Assembly: GCF_000321025.1 (NCBI RefSeq)
Contig: NZ_HE610718.1
Location: 390,021-454,020, forward strand
Source: Peptoniphilus senegalensis JC140
Lineage (GTDB): Bacteria > Bacillota > Clostridia > Tissierellales > Peptoniphilaceae
Reading direction: 5' to 3'
DNA: 64,000 bases
Part shown: piece after piece, positions 51,992-61,825 of the stretch
How positions within the stretch are numbered: the stretch's first letter is position 1
Layout of the letters: the number at the start of each line of letters is the position of its first letter
Translations under genes and position numbers: made by a program
Notes under the pieces: model-generated
The model's database searches: none
The model's input: only the letters and a program-made list of their open reading frames with translations
Told to the model about the DNA's origin: nothing

Positions 51992-53008
51992 TTGAAATAC
52001 GAATTAACTTACAATGAAATATATGAAATGAAAAAAATGGGCGAGTCCATAATTTTTGTAGATATGAGAAGTCCTTCTGAATTTGCAGAAAATAAAATCC
52101 CAGGAGCAATTAATCTTCCCATTCTTGATGATGACGAGAGAAAAGTTGTGGGAACTTGCTATGTTAAGGAAAGTGTGGAAAAGGCAAAATACCTTGGCAT
52201 AAATTGTGCCAAGGATAAACTCCCTTGCTATTACAAAAAAGTTTTAGCTCTCACAAAAAATTATGACCACGTGATTATTTATTGCTCTCGCGGCGGTTAT
52301 CGTTCAACTGTATTTTTTACTTTTCTTCGCACCTTAAATGTAGAAGTCAAAAAACTTCTTGGCGGCTACAAATCCTACAGAAAATTTATTAGCTGCCACT
52401 TAGATAATTTAATTTCAGAAAAAAACTTTCTTGTCCTTCATGGCAAAACTGGTGTTGGGAAAACTGAAATTTTAAATAAGTTAAATGAATCTTATCCTGT
52501 CCTCGATTTAGAAAAACTTGCCAACCACAGAGGTTCTATATTTGGTGGCATAGGTCTAACAAATCAGCCTTCACAAAAATATTTTGAGTCCCTTCTCTTT
52601 GAAGCCTTAGACAGGGATGAAAAATTTTTCTTCACTGAAGGAGAAAGTTCAAAAATTGGAAATATTCAGCTTCCAAAAACTTTAATTGAAAAAATTTCTT
52701 CTGGAAAAAAAATTGTTATCGAAGATGAAATAGAAAATAGAATTGACAGGATAAAAAGAGACTACAATTTGTCAAATAAAGATGAAATTTATAAGTCCTT
52801 AATTGAAATCAAAAAATTTATTTCTCAAGAAAAGGAAGATTTATACCTGAAAAAATTTTATGAGGGCGATTATGATTTTTTGATTGGCGACCTCTTGTCA
52901 AATTATTACGATTCTCATTACAAAAAAAATTACAGCAAAGATGATTCGCACATTACAAATGATTCTGCTGTAATAAAAAATATTTTAAATTTTAAAAATT
53001 CTATTTAA
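51992..53008 (+). CDS. mnmH: tRNA 2-selenouridine synthase (SelU/MnmH)
   Basis: The protein is 338 residues. An N-terminal rhodanese domain carries the catalytic C98 in IIYCSRGGYRS, and a second half has a P-loop GKTGVGKTE (151-159). This is the SelU layout, and the length is typical. It replaces sulfur by selenium in 2-thiouridine at the tRNA wobble position, using selenophosphate. selD is not in the window but should exist elsewhere. The start is TTG at 51992 after AGGTGA. It overlaps the convergent ung gene by 8 bp. Confidence 0.93.
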   Translation: MKYELTYNEIYEMKKMGESIIFVDMRSPSEFAENKIPGAINLPILDDDERKVVGTCYVKESVEKAKYLGINCAKDKLPCYYKKVLALTKNYDHVIIYCSRGGYRSTVFFTFLRTLNVEVKKLLGGYKSYRKFISCHLDNLISEKNFLVLHGKTGVGKTEILNKLNESYPVLDLEKLANHRGSIFGGIGLTNQPSQKYFESLLFEALDRDEKFFFTEGESSKIGNIQLPKTLIEKISSGKKIVIEDEIENRIDRIKRDYNLSNKDEIYKSLIEIKKFISQEKEDLYLKKFYEGDYDFLIGDLLSNYYDSHYKKNYSKDDSHITNDSAVIKNILNFKNSI

Positions 53009-53672
53009 CTTGCCATGAAGGTGGAGTAACTCCTCTTTCTCTTAAAAATTCATTGGCACGAGAGAAAGGCTTTGAACCAAAGAAACCTTTGTTGGCAGAG
53101 AGTGGAGATGGATGCACACCTTCTATTATTAGATGGTTTTTATTGTTTATAAATTTTTTGCGAGCCTTGGCATGATTGCCCCAGAGTATATAGACCACAG
53201 GCTCTTTTTTTTCGCTTATCTTTTCTATAACTGCGTTAGTAAAAATTTCCCAACCAATTTTTGCATGGCTCATAGGCTGATGTGCTCTCACAGTTAAGGT
53301 TGTGTTTAAGAGCATGATGCCTTCGTCTGCCCATGACTTTAAGTAGCCCGTATTTGCTATTGGAATACCCAAGTCAGAATTTAATTCCTTATAAATATTT
53401 TGTAGAGAAGGAGGAATCTTTACTCCATTCTTTACGGAGAAGGCAAGTCCATGAGCTTGACCTACATTGTGATAGGGGTCTTGACCAAGTATTAGGACTT
53501 TTAAATCCTTGTAGGCTGTGTAGTGAAAGGCATTAAAAATATTCTCTGCTCTCGGAAAAATTTCGTAATGCTTATATTCTTCAATTAAAAGTTTTCTGAG
53601 GTCCTTGTAATAATCTTTTTCAAACTCATCTTGCAAAATTTCTTGCCAATCATTTTTAAAAATTTCTTTCAC
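53001..53672 (-). CDS. ung: Uracil-DNA glycosylase
   Basis: This protein of about 223 residues excises uracil from DNA. It has the catalytic GQDPYHNVGQAHGLAFSV, LLLNTTLTVRAHQPMSH, and the Leu-loop GVHPSPLSANKGFFGSKPFS. The GTG at 53672 is 8 nt after AGGAG; a longer ATG start overlaps the TrkA stop codon and has no ribosome binding site. Last gene of the Trk cluster. Confidence 0.93.
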   Translation of the reverse strand: MKEIFKNDWQEILQDEFEKDYYKDLRKLLIEEYKHYEIFPRAENIFNAFHYTAYKDLKVLILGQDPYHNVGQAHGLAFSVKNGVKIPPSLQNIYKELNSDLGIPIANTGYLKSWADEGIMLLNTTLTVRAHQPMSHAKIGWEIFTNAVIEKISEKKEPVVYILWGNHAKARKKFINNKNHLIIEGVHPSPLSANKGFFGSKPFSRANEFLRERGVTPPSWQVK

Positions 53673-53676
53673 AAAA

Positions 53677-55044
53677 TCATCTCCTGAAAAAATCAAAAAT
53701 GCTCTTCTTTAGGCTAGGGTCAATTAGTTCTTCTAACTCTTTCCTGCTCTCGTTAGTTGAGAAAATTACAAGTCTATCGCCCTTTTCAATTCTTGTGTTA
53801 CCCCTAGGTATAACTGCAGAATTGTCATACCTTATTATGCCTCCAATAATAATTTCTCTGTGAAGATTAATTTCAGATAATTTTTTGCCAATATAAATAA
53901 AATCATCTGGAATTTTAATTTCATAAACTTGTGCCTTGCCGCCAAACATATAGTTTATTGAGACCTTCATGTCTGTATTAATTGCTTTAATAATTTCATT
54001 TGCCACAATTACTTTAGTGTCGATTACTCTATAAATTGCAAGACTCTCTAGAATGCTATCATAGTTATTGTCCTTTTGAAAAACTATATTCCTTGATATG
54101 CCATGATTCCTAGCCATAAGGCCAAGAACTATGTTGAGTTCATCTGAATCAGTCATGGAAATGAAAACTGCTTCCTTTGAAATATCTTCTTCTTTAAAGA
54201 TTTTGTCATTCTTCAAATTTTTATTTACAACAAAAGCTCTAGTTAGTTCTCTTCTATAATTTTCAAATTTTTCTCTGTCGCTTTCTATTATCTTTAAATT
54301 TACATTTTCAAGATTAGAAATAATTCTATTAAAAATCATATCTCCAGATGCAATGACAACATCTCTCACATCATATCTTTCTTTTCTGGCAAAGTGTGAG
54401 TATTTGAAGTTCATTATGTCCTTGGAAAGACCCATTAAATACATATAGTCGCCGCTTTTTAAAATAGTTTCTCCATCGGGCACTATTAGGTCTCCCTCTC
54501 TAAGTATGCCAACTACTAAAATTGTAGATAGAGATCCAATATCTTTTATCTTTACATTCTCAAACTCTTCTTCCATATCTATATAGTGGCCTGTAACTTC
54601 AATCTTGCCCTTGCCAAAATAATCTGCTTCATAATAATTTGATGAACCTATTAATTTCGTGGCAAGCTTTGCGCTCTCAAGATTTCTATTAAAAATATTT
54701 ACAACATTTGGAAGGGAATTTTTTATGATGCCAATTTCAGAAATATTTTCCATTTCATCGAGACGTAAAATTAACTTAACATCTAAATTTTTAAAGATAG
54801 ATGCCATTATTAGATTTGTCTTGTCGCTATTTGTTGCTATTATGGCATAATCATAGGACTCTAAATCCATAGTTAGCATAAAATTTTCATCTAACACATC
54901 GCCTTTTATCTTTGTCACAGAGTTTGTAATACTCTCAAAGTTTGATTCATCCCTATCAACTATATCTATGTCAAATTTTTCTAGGCTTAAAGTATTTGCA
55001 ATTGTAGAGCCAACTTTTCCTGATCCAATAATTAAAATTTTCAT
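53677..55044 (-). CDS. trkA: TrkA-type K+ uptake regulator, copy 2
   Basis: This 455-residue protein has two RCK units: NAD-binding GSGKVG near the start with KGDVLD, the second RCK-N about residue 225, and two TrkA-C domains with IKDIGS and KIPDDFIYIGKKL. It binds nucleotides at the cytosolic face of TrkH. It overlaps trkH by 1 bp, on the other side from copy 1, and differs strongly from it. Confidence 0.9.
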   Translation of the reverse strand: MKILIIGSGKVGSTIANTLSLEKFDIDIVDRDESNFESITNSVTKIKGDVLDENFMLTMDLESYDYAIIATNSDKTNLIMASIFKNLDVKLILRLDEMENISEIGIIKNSLPNVVNIFNRNLESAKLATKLIGSSNYYEADYFGKGKIEVTGHYIDMEEEFENVKIKDIGSLSTILVVGILREGDLIVPDGETILKSGDYMYLMGLSKDIMNFKYSHFARKERYDVRDVVIASGDMIFNRIISNLENVNLKIIESDREKFENYRRELTRAFVVNKNLKNDKIFKEEDISKEAVFISMTDSDELNIVLGLMARNHGISRNIVFQKDNNYDSILESLAIYRVIDTKVIVANEIIKAINTDMKVSINYMFGGKAQVYEIKIPDDFIYIGKKLSEINLHREIIIGGIIRYDNSAVIPRGNTRIEKGDRLVIFSTNESRKELEELIDPSLKKSIFDFFRR

Positions 55045-56498
55045 TATAACTTAATAATATCCTTTCTATGTCTACCTCTTGTGAATAATGCCAAAATTGT
55101 GAAAAATTCAAGTCTTCCTAAAAGCATAAGTACACTAAAATACAATTTAAAAAAGTCATTATAAAACTCAAAATTTTTAGTTGGTCCTATGCCACCAAAG
55201 CCTGGACCTACATTTGAAAGGGTTGTTGCAACAGAAGAAAAACCAGTTATTACATCTACTCCAGAAAGTGTTACAATTCCCGTAGATATTATTGCTATTA
55301 TAAAATAAGTCCCAAGATAGGCATTTATTCCAAGGACAACTTCATCGGATAATATTTTTCCGTCGGCGCTAATTGGAAGAACTGCCTTTGGATGTGTTGC
55401 CCTTTTCATTTCTCGTTTTATCAATTTTAAAAGAAGAGAAATTCTCGTGATTTTTATTCCTCCACCAGTTGAACCTGCACATCCTCCAAAGATCATAAGT
55501 ATTAACAAAATAAATTTTGAAAAACTTGGCCACAACTCGTAATCCGCATTGGCAAAGCCTGATGTTGATGATATAGAGGTAACTTGAAAAGCTGAATCTC
55601 TAAATGCCATAAAAGCTGAACTATAACCATTTAAAAATAAATCAATTGCTATTAAAATAATCGAACCAAGCGTAATTAAAATCCAGAGCTTTAACTCATC
55701 ATTTTGTAAAACCTCTTTAAATTTTTTTCTTGAAATCAAAGAGTAAATTGTAAAGTTTGTTGCACTCAAAAACATAAAGAATGAAAGAATAAAGTGAACT
55801 GCATTTCCCTTATAACTCATAAAAGAATCTCCATAAGAAGAAAATCCACCTGTTCCCAATACGCCAAAAGTGTGTACCAAGGAATCAAACACTGACATTC
55901 CTGCAATCTTTAAACAAACAAAAAGTACCGCTGATAAAATAATATAAATAATATAAAGTCTCTTTGATGATTGAGAAATTGTAGACTCGATTTTTCCTGC
56001 CACTGGTCCTGGAGATTCTGCTTTAAAAATTTGAAAGCCACCTACTCCTAACTTTGGAAGAAGTCCAACCGTAAATACTAATATTCCCATACCTCCAATC
56101 CAGTGAGTTATAGATCTCCAAAAAATCACTGATCTTGGAAATGATTCTATATTTGATATAACTGTCGCACCTGTTGTAGTAAACCCAGATACAATTTCAA
56201 AAAAAGAATCAACATAAGTCATATCTGCTGCTATATAAAGTGGAATTGCTCCCACAAGAGAAACTAATATCCATGATGCTGTTACTATTAAAATTCCATC
56301 TCTTGGAGATAGTGACCTCTTCTTTACTTTTAGATTAATTAAAATTAATCCCAAGAACACAGCAAGAGCCATTGGGATTAAGAAACCATAGGTGCTTCCA
56401 TCTCTTTCTACTAAACTAAGTATAAGAGATGGTGCCATAAAGGCAGTCTCTATTAACAAAATATGACCGAGTATTTTTGAAATAAGTTTATAATTCAT
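55044..56498 (-). CDS. trkH: TrkH-family K+ transporter membrane subunit
   Basis: This 484-residue pore-forming protein has four MPM repeats; selectivity loops are visible as SGFTTTGATVI, GVLGTGGFSSYG, SISSTSGFANADY and SNVGPGFGGIGPTKNF. The cytosolic loop GGCAGSTGGGIKITR is present. It overlaps trkA copy 1 by 11 bp and trkA copy 2 by 1 bp. It probably takes up K+ (or Na+/K+) together with them. Confidence 0.93.
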   Translation of the reverse strand: MNYKLISKILGHILLIETAFMAPSLILSLVERDGSTYGFLIPMALAVFLGLILINLKVKKRSLSPRDGILIVTASWILVSLVGAIPLYIAADMTYVDSFFEIVSGFTTTGATVISNIESFPRSVIFWRSITHWIGGMGILVFTVGLLPKLGVGGFQIFKAESPGPVAGKIESTISQSSKRLYIIYIILSAVLFVCLKIAGMSVFDSLVHTFGVLGTGGFSSYGDSFMSYKGNAVHFILSFFMFLSATNFTIYSLISRKKFKEVLQNDELKLWILITLGSIILIAIDLFLNGYSSAFMAFRDSAFQVTSISSTSGFANADYELWPSFSKFILLILMIFGGCAGSTGGGIKITRISLLLKLIKREMKRATHPKAVLPISADGKILSDEVVLGINAYLGTYFIIAIISTGIVTLSGVDVITGFSSVATTLSNVGPGFGGIGPTKNFEFYNDFFKLYFSVLMLLGRLEFFTILALFTRGRHRKDIIKL

Positions 56499-57888
56499 CT
56501 TTATTTCCTCGATTCTTAATTGAATTTATTGCATCCTTTATTTTACCTTCAGAAGAAAAAATCTTTTGCATTTTTGGTGCAACTTGGTGCATTGCAAATA
56601 AAATAATTCTATCTCCTGATTCCAAAACTGTCTTTCCATTTGGCACTATCATTTCATTACCTCTTATTATTGCAATAATTAGAATTCCATCAGGTAACTC
56701 TAAATTTTCAAGTGCTTTCCCACATACCAAATGTTTTTCCTTTACTATTAATTCTACACATTCCACTTGTCCGTTTAATAAAAGGTGAAGTGAAAGGGAA
56801 CTCTTTCCCCTTATTTCTTTTAACATTTCTGCGGCAGTTATATAAGATGTATTAAAAACTGCATCTATATCTAATTTATCTAAAACCTTATCGTAATTAG
56901 TTCTTGAAATTTTGGCAACAGATTTATAAATTCCTGTTTGTTTTGCCACAAGACTCATAAGTAAGTTTGCTTCATCAATACCAGTAGCAGCTACGAAAGA
57001 GTCATATGTGTGGACCATTTCCTCTTCTAAAGTTGTAATATCGGTTCCGTCGCCATTTATTATCTCTGCATCAGGAACCATTTCTTTTAATTCAAGACAT
57101 CTCTCTCTATTTATTTCAACTATTGTAACATCAATATTCTCCTTTAGAAGAAGCATGGCAAGATAAAGACCAGTCTTTCCTCCTCCCAATATCATTGTAC
57201 TTCTAAGAGCTTTAGTTTTATTTACTCCAGTATGCTCTTTATCAAAGATTTCTATGTTTTCTGATTTTCCCGCTAAAATTATTACATCATTTTCTTCTAA
57301 TACGGTACGCCCGTTTGGAATTATAGCATCTCCACTTCTTGAAATTGCAGAAATCAAGAGGTCATTGATGTTTTCAATATCCATAATTCTTTTCCCAATG
57401 AAATTTGGGTCATTTCCAATATTAAATTCAACCAAAGAAACTTTTCCACCAGCAAATTCATCGGAGTATAGTTGATACCTTTTCATCAAATACTTAACTA
57501 TTGACCTTGCTGTGGCAAAATCTGGATTTATAATTTTATCTATTTCAAGTTCTTCAGATATAAAGTCCAAATGTTTTCTGTATTCTGGATCCCTTACTCT
57601 GGCAATGGCATACTTTGCTCCAAGTTTTTTTGAAATTGTGCATAGTATTACATTTGCTTCATCATTAGTAGTTGTTGCAATTACATAGTCAAAAAGAGAA
57701 ATATCTAGCTCTTCCAACACTCCAAAATCAAGTGCATTTGCACAAATGCTAAACACATCAAGCGAATTTGAAATATTTTCAATTACATCTTCATTATTAT
57801 CTACTACAGTTACTTCATAGTTTTCATCTATAAGTGAAGCTGCAAGTCTATAACCTAATTTTCCAGCACCTACAACTAAAGCCTTCAT
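56488..57888 (-). CDS. trkA: TrkA-type K+ uptake regulator, copy 1
   Basis: The protein is 466 residues. It starts MKALVVGAGKLGYRLAASL and has a second nucleotide fold at STMILGGGKTGLYLAMLL plus two TrkA-C domains. Motifs such as VTVVDNNEDVIE and VTIVEINRERCLEL are NAD-fold acidic ends. First gene of the Trk operon after the CDF gene, 8 bp away. Both TrkA copies probably assemble with the single TrkH. Confidence 0.9.
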   Translation of the reverse strand: MKALVVGAGKLGYRLAASLIDENYEVTVVDNNEDVIENISNSLDVFSICANALDFGVLEELDISLFDYVIATTTNDEANVILCTISKKLGAKYAIARVRDPEYRKHLDFISEELEIDKIINPDFATARSIVKYLMKRYQLYSDEFAGGKVSLVEFNIGNDPNFIGKRIMDIENINDLLISAISRSGDAIIPNGRTVLEENDVIILAGKSENIEIFDKEHTGVNKTKALRSTMILGGGKTGLYLAMLLLKENIDVTIVEINRERCLELKEMVPDAEIINGDGTDITTLEEEMVHTYDSFVAATGIDEANLLMSLVAKQTGIYKSVAKISRTNYDKVLDKLDIDAVFNTSYITAAEMLKEIRGKSSLSLHLLLNGQVECVELIVKEKHLVCGKALENLELPDGILIIAIIRGNEMIVPNGKTVLESGDRIILFAMHQVAPKMQKIFSSEGKIKDAINSIKNRGNKDEL

Positions 57889-57896
57889 AATTCCTC

Positions 57897-59045
57897 CTAA
57901 AAAATTGCGTCCAGTATTATTTCAAAATCATAATCTTTATAAACTGATTTTAATTTATTGCAAAGCTCTTTTTTTAAAGTATCTTTATCTTTCACAGTTG
58001 ATACAGCGTCGGCATTGTAATCAATGTCAATGTATATCTTTTTATCCTCAAGCACTATGTCATGAAAAGAATAAATATTTAAACTTTCTCTAATTATCTT
58101 CTTTAGCTCCTCTGATACAGATTTAATAATGTCCGAGCTAGAGCCAAGTGGATCTGCGTGAATAATGAGTTTTATTCCCAAAAGTTCAGAGACTTCCCTT
58201 TCAACCTTATCTACTATATTGTGTGCCTCTTCCAGTGTCAAGTTATAATCTAAGGCAGCATCAATTAGCACAATAATATTATCTGGTCCAAAATCTGTTA
58301 CCATAATATTGTGCACATTGGAAATCCCATCATAAGTTGAAACTTTGGACTTTATCTCGTGTTTAGTTTCTTCAGTTAGACCTCTTCCAAGTATAATAGA
58401 AATTGTCTCATAAATGAGAGATATAGCAGTATATAAAATAAATAAGGCAACTAGAACTCCAACATATCCATCTAAAATCTTACCAGTGAATTTTTCTATG
58501 ATTATAGAAATAATTACAACAGCAGTAATAAGTGTGTCGCTAAGTGAATCTTTCTCCTGAGCCTTTAGTGTTGTTGAATCAATTGCCCTTGCCACATGAG
58601 AATAAAGTGAAGCCTGCCAAAATTTTATAAAGACACTTATAACTAAGATGACAACAGTTGAACTTGGGTAAGTTATCTCAACTGGGTGCAAAATTTTCTC
58701 AACAGAAGTTCTCAAAAATTGAAATCCAACAGAAAGCACGATACCACTTACTACAAGAGAAATTAAATACTCAAGCCTGCCATGACCATAGGGGTGGTCC
58801 CTGTCTCTTGGCTTTGAGGCAAGCTTTATCCCAAAAATGGAGATAATTGAACTCACACAGTCTGTTATATTATTTACAGCATCAGACAAAATAGAAATTG
58901 AGCCTGTTAAAGTATATAAAATAACTTTTAAAAGAGCTACCAATATATTTGATATAAGTCCAAGAAAAGAAGTCTCCTTAGAAATTTTTGCCCTGTCATA
59001 GCCATAAACATTGTGTCCTCTTTTTAAAATGAGTTTTGCGAACAT
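57897..59045 (-). CDS. Cation diffusion facilitator (CDF) transporter
   Basis: The protein is 382 residues with six membrane segments. The transport site is seen as LSDAVNNITDCVSS and DHPYGHGRLEYL (segment 2) and KDSLSDTLIT (segment 5); a cytosolic C-terminal metal-binding domain of the ferredoxin-like fold follows. The C-terminal region is longer than in many CDFs (second ferredoxin-like repeat, about 290-380). It probably exports Mn2+, Zn2+ or Fe2+. The residues do not settle the metal. GGAGGAT precedes the ATG. It heads the trkA-trkH-trkA-ung operon. Confidence 0.88.
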   Translation of the reverse strand: MFAKLILKRGHNVYGYDRAKISKETSFLGLISNILVALLKVILYTLTGSISILSDAVNNITDCVSSIISIFGIKLASKPRDRDHPYGHGRLEYLISLVVSGIVLSVGFQFLRTSVEKILHPVEITYPSSTVVILVISVFIKFWQASLYSHVARAIDSTTLKAQEKDSLSDTLITAVVIISIIIEKFTGKILDGYVGVLVALFILYTAISLIYETISIILGRGLTEETKHEIKSKVSTYDGISNVHNIMVTDFGPDNIIVLIDAALDYNLTLEEAHNIVDKVEREVSELLGIKLIIHADPLGSSSDIIKSVSEELKKIIRESLNIYSFHDIVLEDKKIYIDIDYNADAVSTVKDKDTLKKELCNKLKSVYKDYDFEIILDAIF

Positions 59046-59190
59046 TTATCCTCCATAAATAAAAATAGGCTATAAGCCCATCTTTATAATTTTATTATAG
59101 TTAAAGTTATTATAACACTACTATATTAGTAATAAAAGGAAAAGTCGCCACTTTAAGGCTTAGATTATCATATTTTAAAGCTCCATAAAA

Positions 59191-59220
59191 AAGTGTACCA
59201 AAATATTTTCTGGTACACTT
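59191..59220 (-). terminator. Terminator of proC-DJ-1
   Basis: AAGTGTACCA and TGGTACACTT form a perfect 10-bp stem with a T run on the minus strand. Confidence 0.88.
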
Positions 59221-59257
59221 CTACACTTCATATAATCAATAAAATTTTTCAAGTAAA

Positions 59258-59824
59258 TTAAATAAATTCTTTAAGTTTAGGAATAAGTAGTCCTTCATAA
59301 ACTTCTTCTGCTTTTTCCTTTGACCCTAAAATTTCTACTAGCTTTACTCCAAGTAAAATTGCAAGGGCAGGTCCCATAGCTGTAATAATATTATTTTCCA
59401 CAACTACTGCCGCATCTTGTGGATTTTCGGCTTTAAGTCTATCTTCAACACCAGGATAGCAAGTGAACTTTCCATTTTTTAAAAGATTTGCCGCATCCAA
59501 AACTTGTGGACCAGCACAAATTGCAGCGATAAATTTTTCGTCATCGTTAAATAAGTTTGCACATTCAAGAACTTTTTTATCTCTCATTAGATTTGATGCG
59601 CCAGGTTGCCCTCCTGGAATATACATTGCCCTATAATCTTCAATATTTATTTCGTCAAAAGTTTTGTCAGCAAGGACCCTTACATCGTGAGTCCCTCTAA
59701 CTTCATTTCTGTCTGTTATTGAAACTGTTTCAACTTTTAGTTCTGCTCTTCTCAAAACATCTACAATAGTTAGCGCTTCAACTTCTTCGAAGCCATCTGC
59801 CAAAAATACCAATAAATCTTTCAT
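59258..59824 (-). CDS. DJ-1/PfpI-family protein
   Basis: The protein is 188 residues. The reactive Cys is in AAICAGPQVLDAA and the acidic partner in LADGFEEVEALT. The pattern is that of the YajL/ThiJ subgroup, usually linked with oxidative or glyoxal stress. It overlaps no gene, but lies 9 bp after proC in the same direction and shares its transcript. Catalytic activity is uncertain. Confidence 0.88.
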   Translation of the reverse strand: MKDLLVFLADGFEEVEALTIVDVLRRAELKVETVSITDRNEVRGTHDVRVLADKTFDEINIEDYRAMYIPGGQPGASNLMRDKKVLECANLFNDDEKFIAAICAGPQVLDAANLLKNGKFTCYPGVEDRLKAENPQDAAVVVENNIITAMGPALAILLGVKLVEILGSKEKAEEVYEGLLIPKLKEFI

Positions 59825-59833
59825 GTCGACCTC

Positions 59834-60598
59834 CTATTTATTCATAATAGAATCCACTGCATTTATGATTGCAGCTCTAAAACCGTCCCTTTCTAAAGAT
59901 TTTACTCCCTTAATTGTTGTGCCAGCAGGTGTAGTAACTTGGTCCTTTAACTCTCCTGGGTGAAGACTAGACTCTCTTACCATCTTGGCAGAGCCTGCCA
60001 CTGCTTGTGAAATTACCCTATAAGCCATGTCTCTAGTCATTCCATGAGACACCGCTGCATCCGCTGCTGCCTCAATATACATATAAACATAGGCTGGCAT
60101 GCAACCAGAAACTGCCTCATAAATTTTTATATTTTTTTCTTCCACAATTTCAGTTTCCCCAAAGGAAGATAAAATTTCTCTAAGCTCACTTAGTTCGCCC
60201 TCAGTAATATTTTCTCCTGGACAAATTCCCGTCATTGAAGATAAAATTTTTGCAGGCGTATTTGGCATTGCCATCAAAACTTTTTTGCCAGGAAGTTTCT
60301 CGCCAAGTTTCTTTAAATCGTAGCTTGATGTAACTGAAATTATAATTTGATTTTTAACTTCCGCCTTAATTTTATCAAGCACTTCATCATAAACATAAGG
60401 CTTAACTGTAAGAATCACTGCGTCTGCATTTTTTACTACATCCACTTCTGAGCCCATTATTTTTGCATTTTCAAAATCCTTAAAAGCCTCTCTCTTTTCT
60501 AAATCTCTATCGTAGAGAAAAGTTTCTATATTATTATTTAAAAGACCATGTGCCATGGCAGAACCCATGTTGCCAAGGCCTATTATTCCCATCTTCAT
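59834..60598 (-). CDS. proC: Pyrroline-5-carboxylate reductase
   Basis: The enzyme is 254 residues. The NAD(P) fold is MGIIGLGNMGSAMAHGLL, and the substrate/dimer region is VSGCMPAYVYMYIEAAADAAVSHGM and AGSAKMVRESSLHPGELKDQVTTPAGTTIKG. It makes proline from P5C. It is slightly shorter than most ProC (about 270) but complete. A DJ-1 gene follows. Confidence 0.93.
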   Translation of the reverse strand: MKMGIIGLGNMGSAMAHGLLNNNIETFLYDRDLEKREAFKDFENAKIMGSEVDVVKNADAVILTVKPYVYDEVLDKIKAEVKNQIIISVTSSYDLKKLGEKLPGKKVLMAMPNTPAKILSSMTGICPGENITEGELSELREILSSFGETEIVEEKNIKIYEAVSGCMPAYVYMYIEAAADAAVSHGMTRDMAYRVISQAVAGSAKMVRESSLHPGELKDQVTTPAGTTIKGVKSLERDGFRAAIINAVDSIMNK

Positions 60599-60676
60599 CT
60601 ATATCACTCCTTAACTAGATTATACACGATATTATTTAATTTTTCATTTATGTGCTATAATTAATGCGGTGATTTT

Positions 60677-61237
60677 ATGAAAAATATTTCTCTCTCAAAA
60701 TTATTTTTAACATTTTTTAAAATCAATGCAGTAACCTTTGGTGGCGGCTATACAATTGTGCCCGTCATAAAAGATATTTTTGTCTCCGATTTAAAATTAA
60801 TTGATGAAGATGAGATGATGGACATAGTTGCGATCTCTCAAGGTGGACCTGGCGCTATGGCAATATCTTGCTCAGTCTTAACTGGTTATTACTTAAAGGG
60901 ACCTCTTGGTGCAGTAACTTGTCTTGTTGCATCTTCACTTCCTTGTCTAATAATTTTGTCTGTGATTTCAAATTTTTATCAAGAGTTTAAAAGTAATTTC
61001 TTTATAAATTCTGCCTTAGAAGGCATAAGTGGAATAATCTCTGCAGTTTTATTTATCACAGTTTTACGCATGGGAGTATCTTCCTATAAGAAAAATCCAA
61101 AATTTAGTGCAGTTATGATTATCCTCGTCTTTTTAGTTGCCTTCTTTACAAATATAAATACGGGACTAATTATTTTATTCTGTGCCCTTGCAGGAATTTC
61201 TTATTTTAGTGTAATGGAGAGATACAAAAATGCTTGA
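60677..61237 (+). CDS. Chromate transporter-family protein, N-terminal half
   Basis: The protein is 186 residues and has the ChrA half-repeat: FKINAVTFGGGYTIVPVI, then DIVAISQGGPGAMAISCSVLTGYYL. About five membrane segments. It overlaps the next gene by 8 bp. ChrA proteins often come as such short pairs that work together; the physiological substrate is uncertain (chromate or other anion). Confidence 0.9.
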   Translation: MKNISLSKLFLTFFKINAVTFGGGYTIVPVIKDIFVSDLKLIDEDEMMDIVAISQGGPGAMAISCSVLTGYYLKGPLGAVTCLVASSLPCLIILSVISNFYQEFKSNFFINSALEGISGIISAVLFITVLRMGVSSYKKNPKFSAVMIILVFLVAFFTNINTGLIILFCALAGISYFSVMERYKNA

Positions 61238-61787
61238 TTTGTTTTTAGTTTTCATTAAAATCGGATGCTTTGCCTTTGGCGGCGGTTACGCAGTAATCCC
61301 TCTCATATCAAAATATGTAGTGGAAGAAAATGCTTGGATAAGCACAAAAGAATTTATAGATTTAATTTCAATTTCACAAATGACTCCAGGACCAATTGCC
61401 ATTAACTCTGCAACTTTCGTTGGACAAAAAGTCATGGGTATACTAGGCTCTATAACAGCTACAACGGGATTCGTTCTTCCTCAATTTATTTTAATGATGA
61501 TATTTGGTTACTTCCTCTTTAGCAAAAACAAAAAATTTAAAATTATGGACTACTCCCTTCTTGGCATAAAGGCTGGAGTTGTGTCTCTAATTTTTATAAC
61601 TACCTTAAAACTATTTCAGTCATCAGTTTTTCCAGATGGATTTAAACTAGAGGGCATGAGCCTTGCCGCACTAATTTCCTTTGTCCTTGGCTTTATTTTG
61701 TACCTAAAAAAAATAGACCTATTTAAGTTAATAGGTCTCGGTGCAATCATTGGCATTGTTGTTAATCTTACCATAAATTATATATAA
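61230..61787 (+). CDS. Chromate transporter-family protein, C-terminal half
   Basis: The protein is 185 residues and a paralogue of the preceding protein: FIKIGCFAFGGGYAVIPLI and LISISQMTPGPIAINSATFVG. About five membrane segments. Coupled to the upstream half by overlap. Confidence 0.9.
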   Translation: MLDLFLVFIKIGCFAFGGGYAVIPLISKYVVEENAWISTKEFIDLISISQMTPGPIAINSATFVGQKVMGILGSITATTGFVLPQFILMMIFGYFLFSKNKKFKIMDYSLLGIKAGVVSLIFITTLKLFQSSVFPDGFKLEGMSLAALISFVLGFILYLKKIDLFKLIGLGAIIGIVVNLTINYI

Positions 61788-61792
61788 TTTTT

Positions 61793-61824
61793 ATCTTCCT
61801 TAAAATTTTTGAGGAAGATTTTTT
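61793..61824 (+). terminator. Terminator of the chromate transporter genes
   Basis: ATCTTCCT and AGGAAGAT form an 8-bp stem followed by six T residues. Confidence 0.85.
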
Positions 61825-61825
61825 A

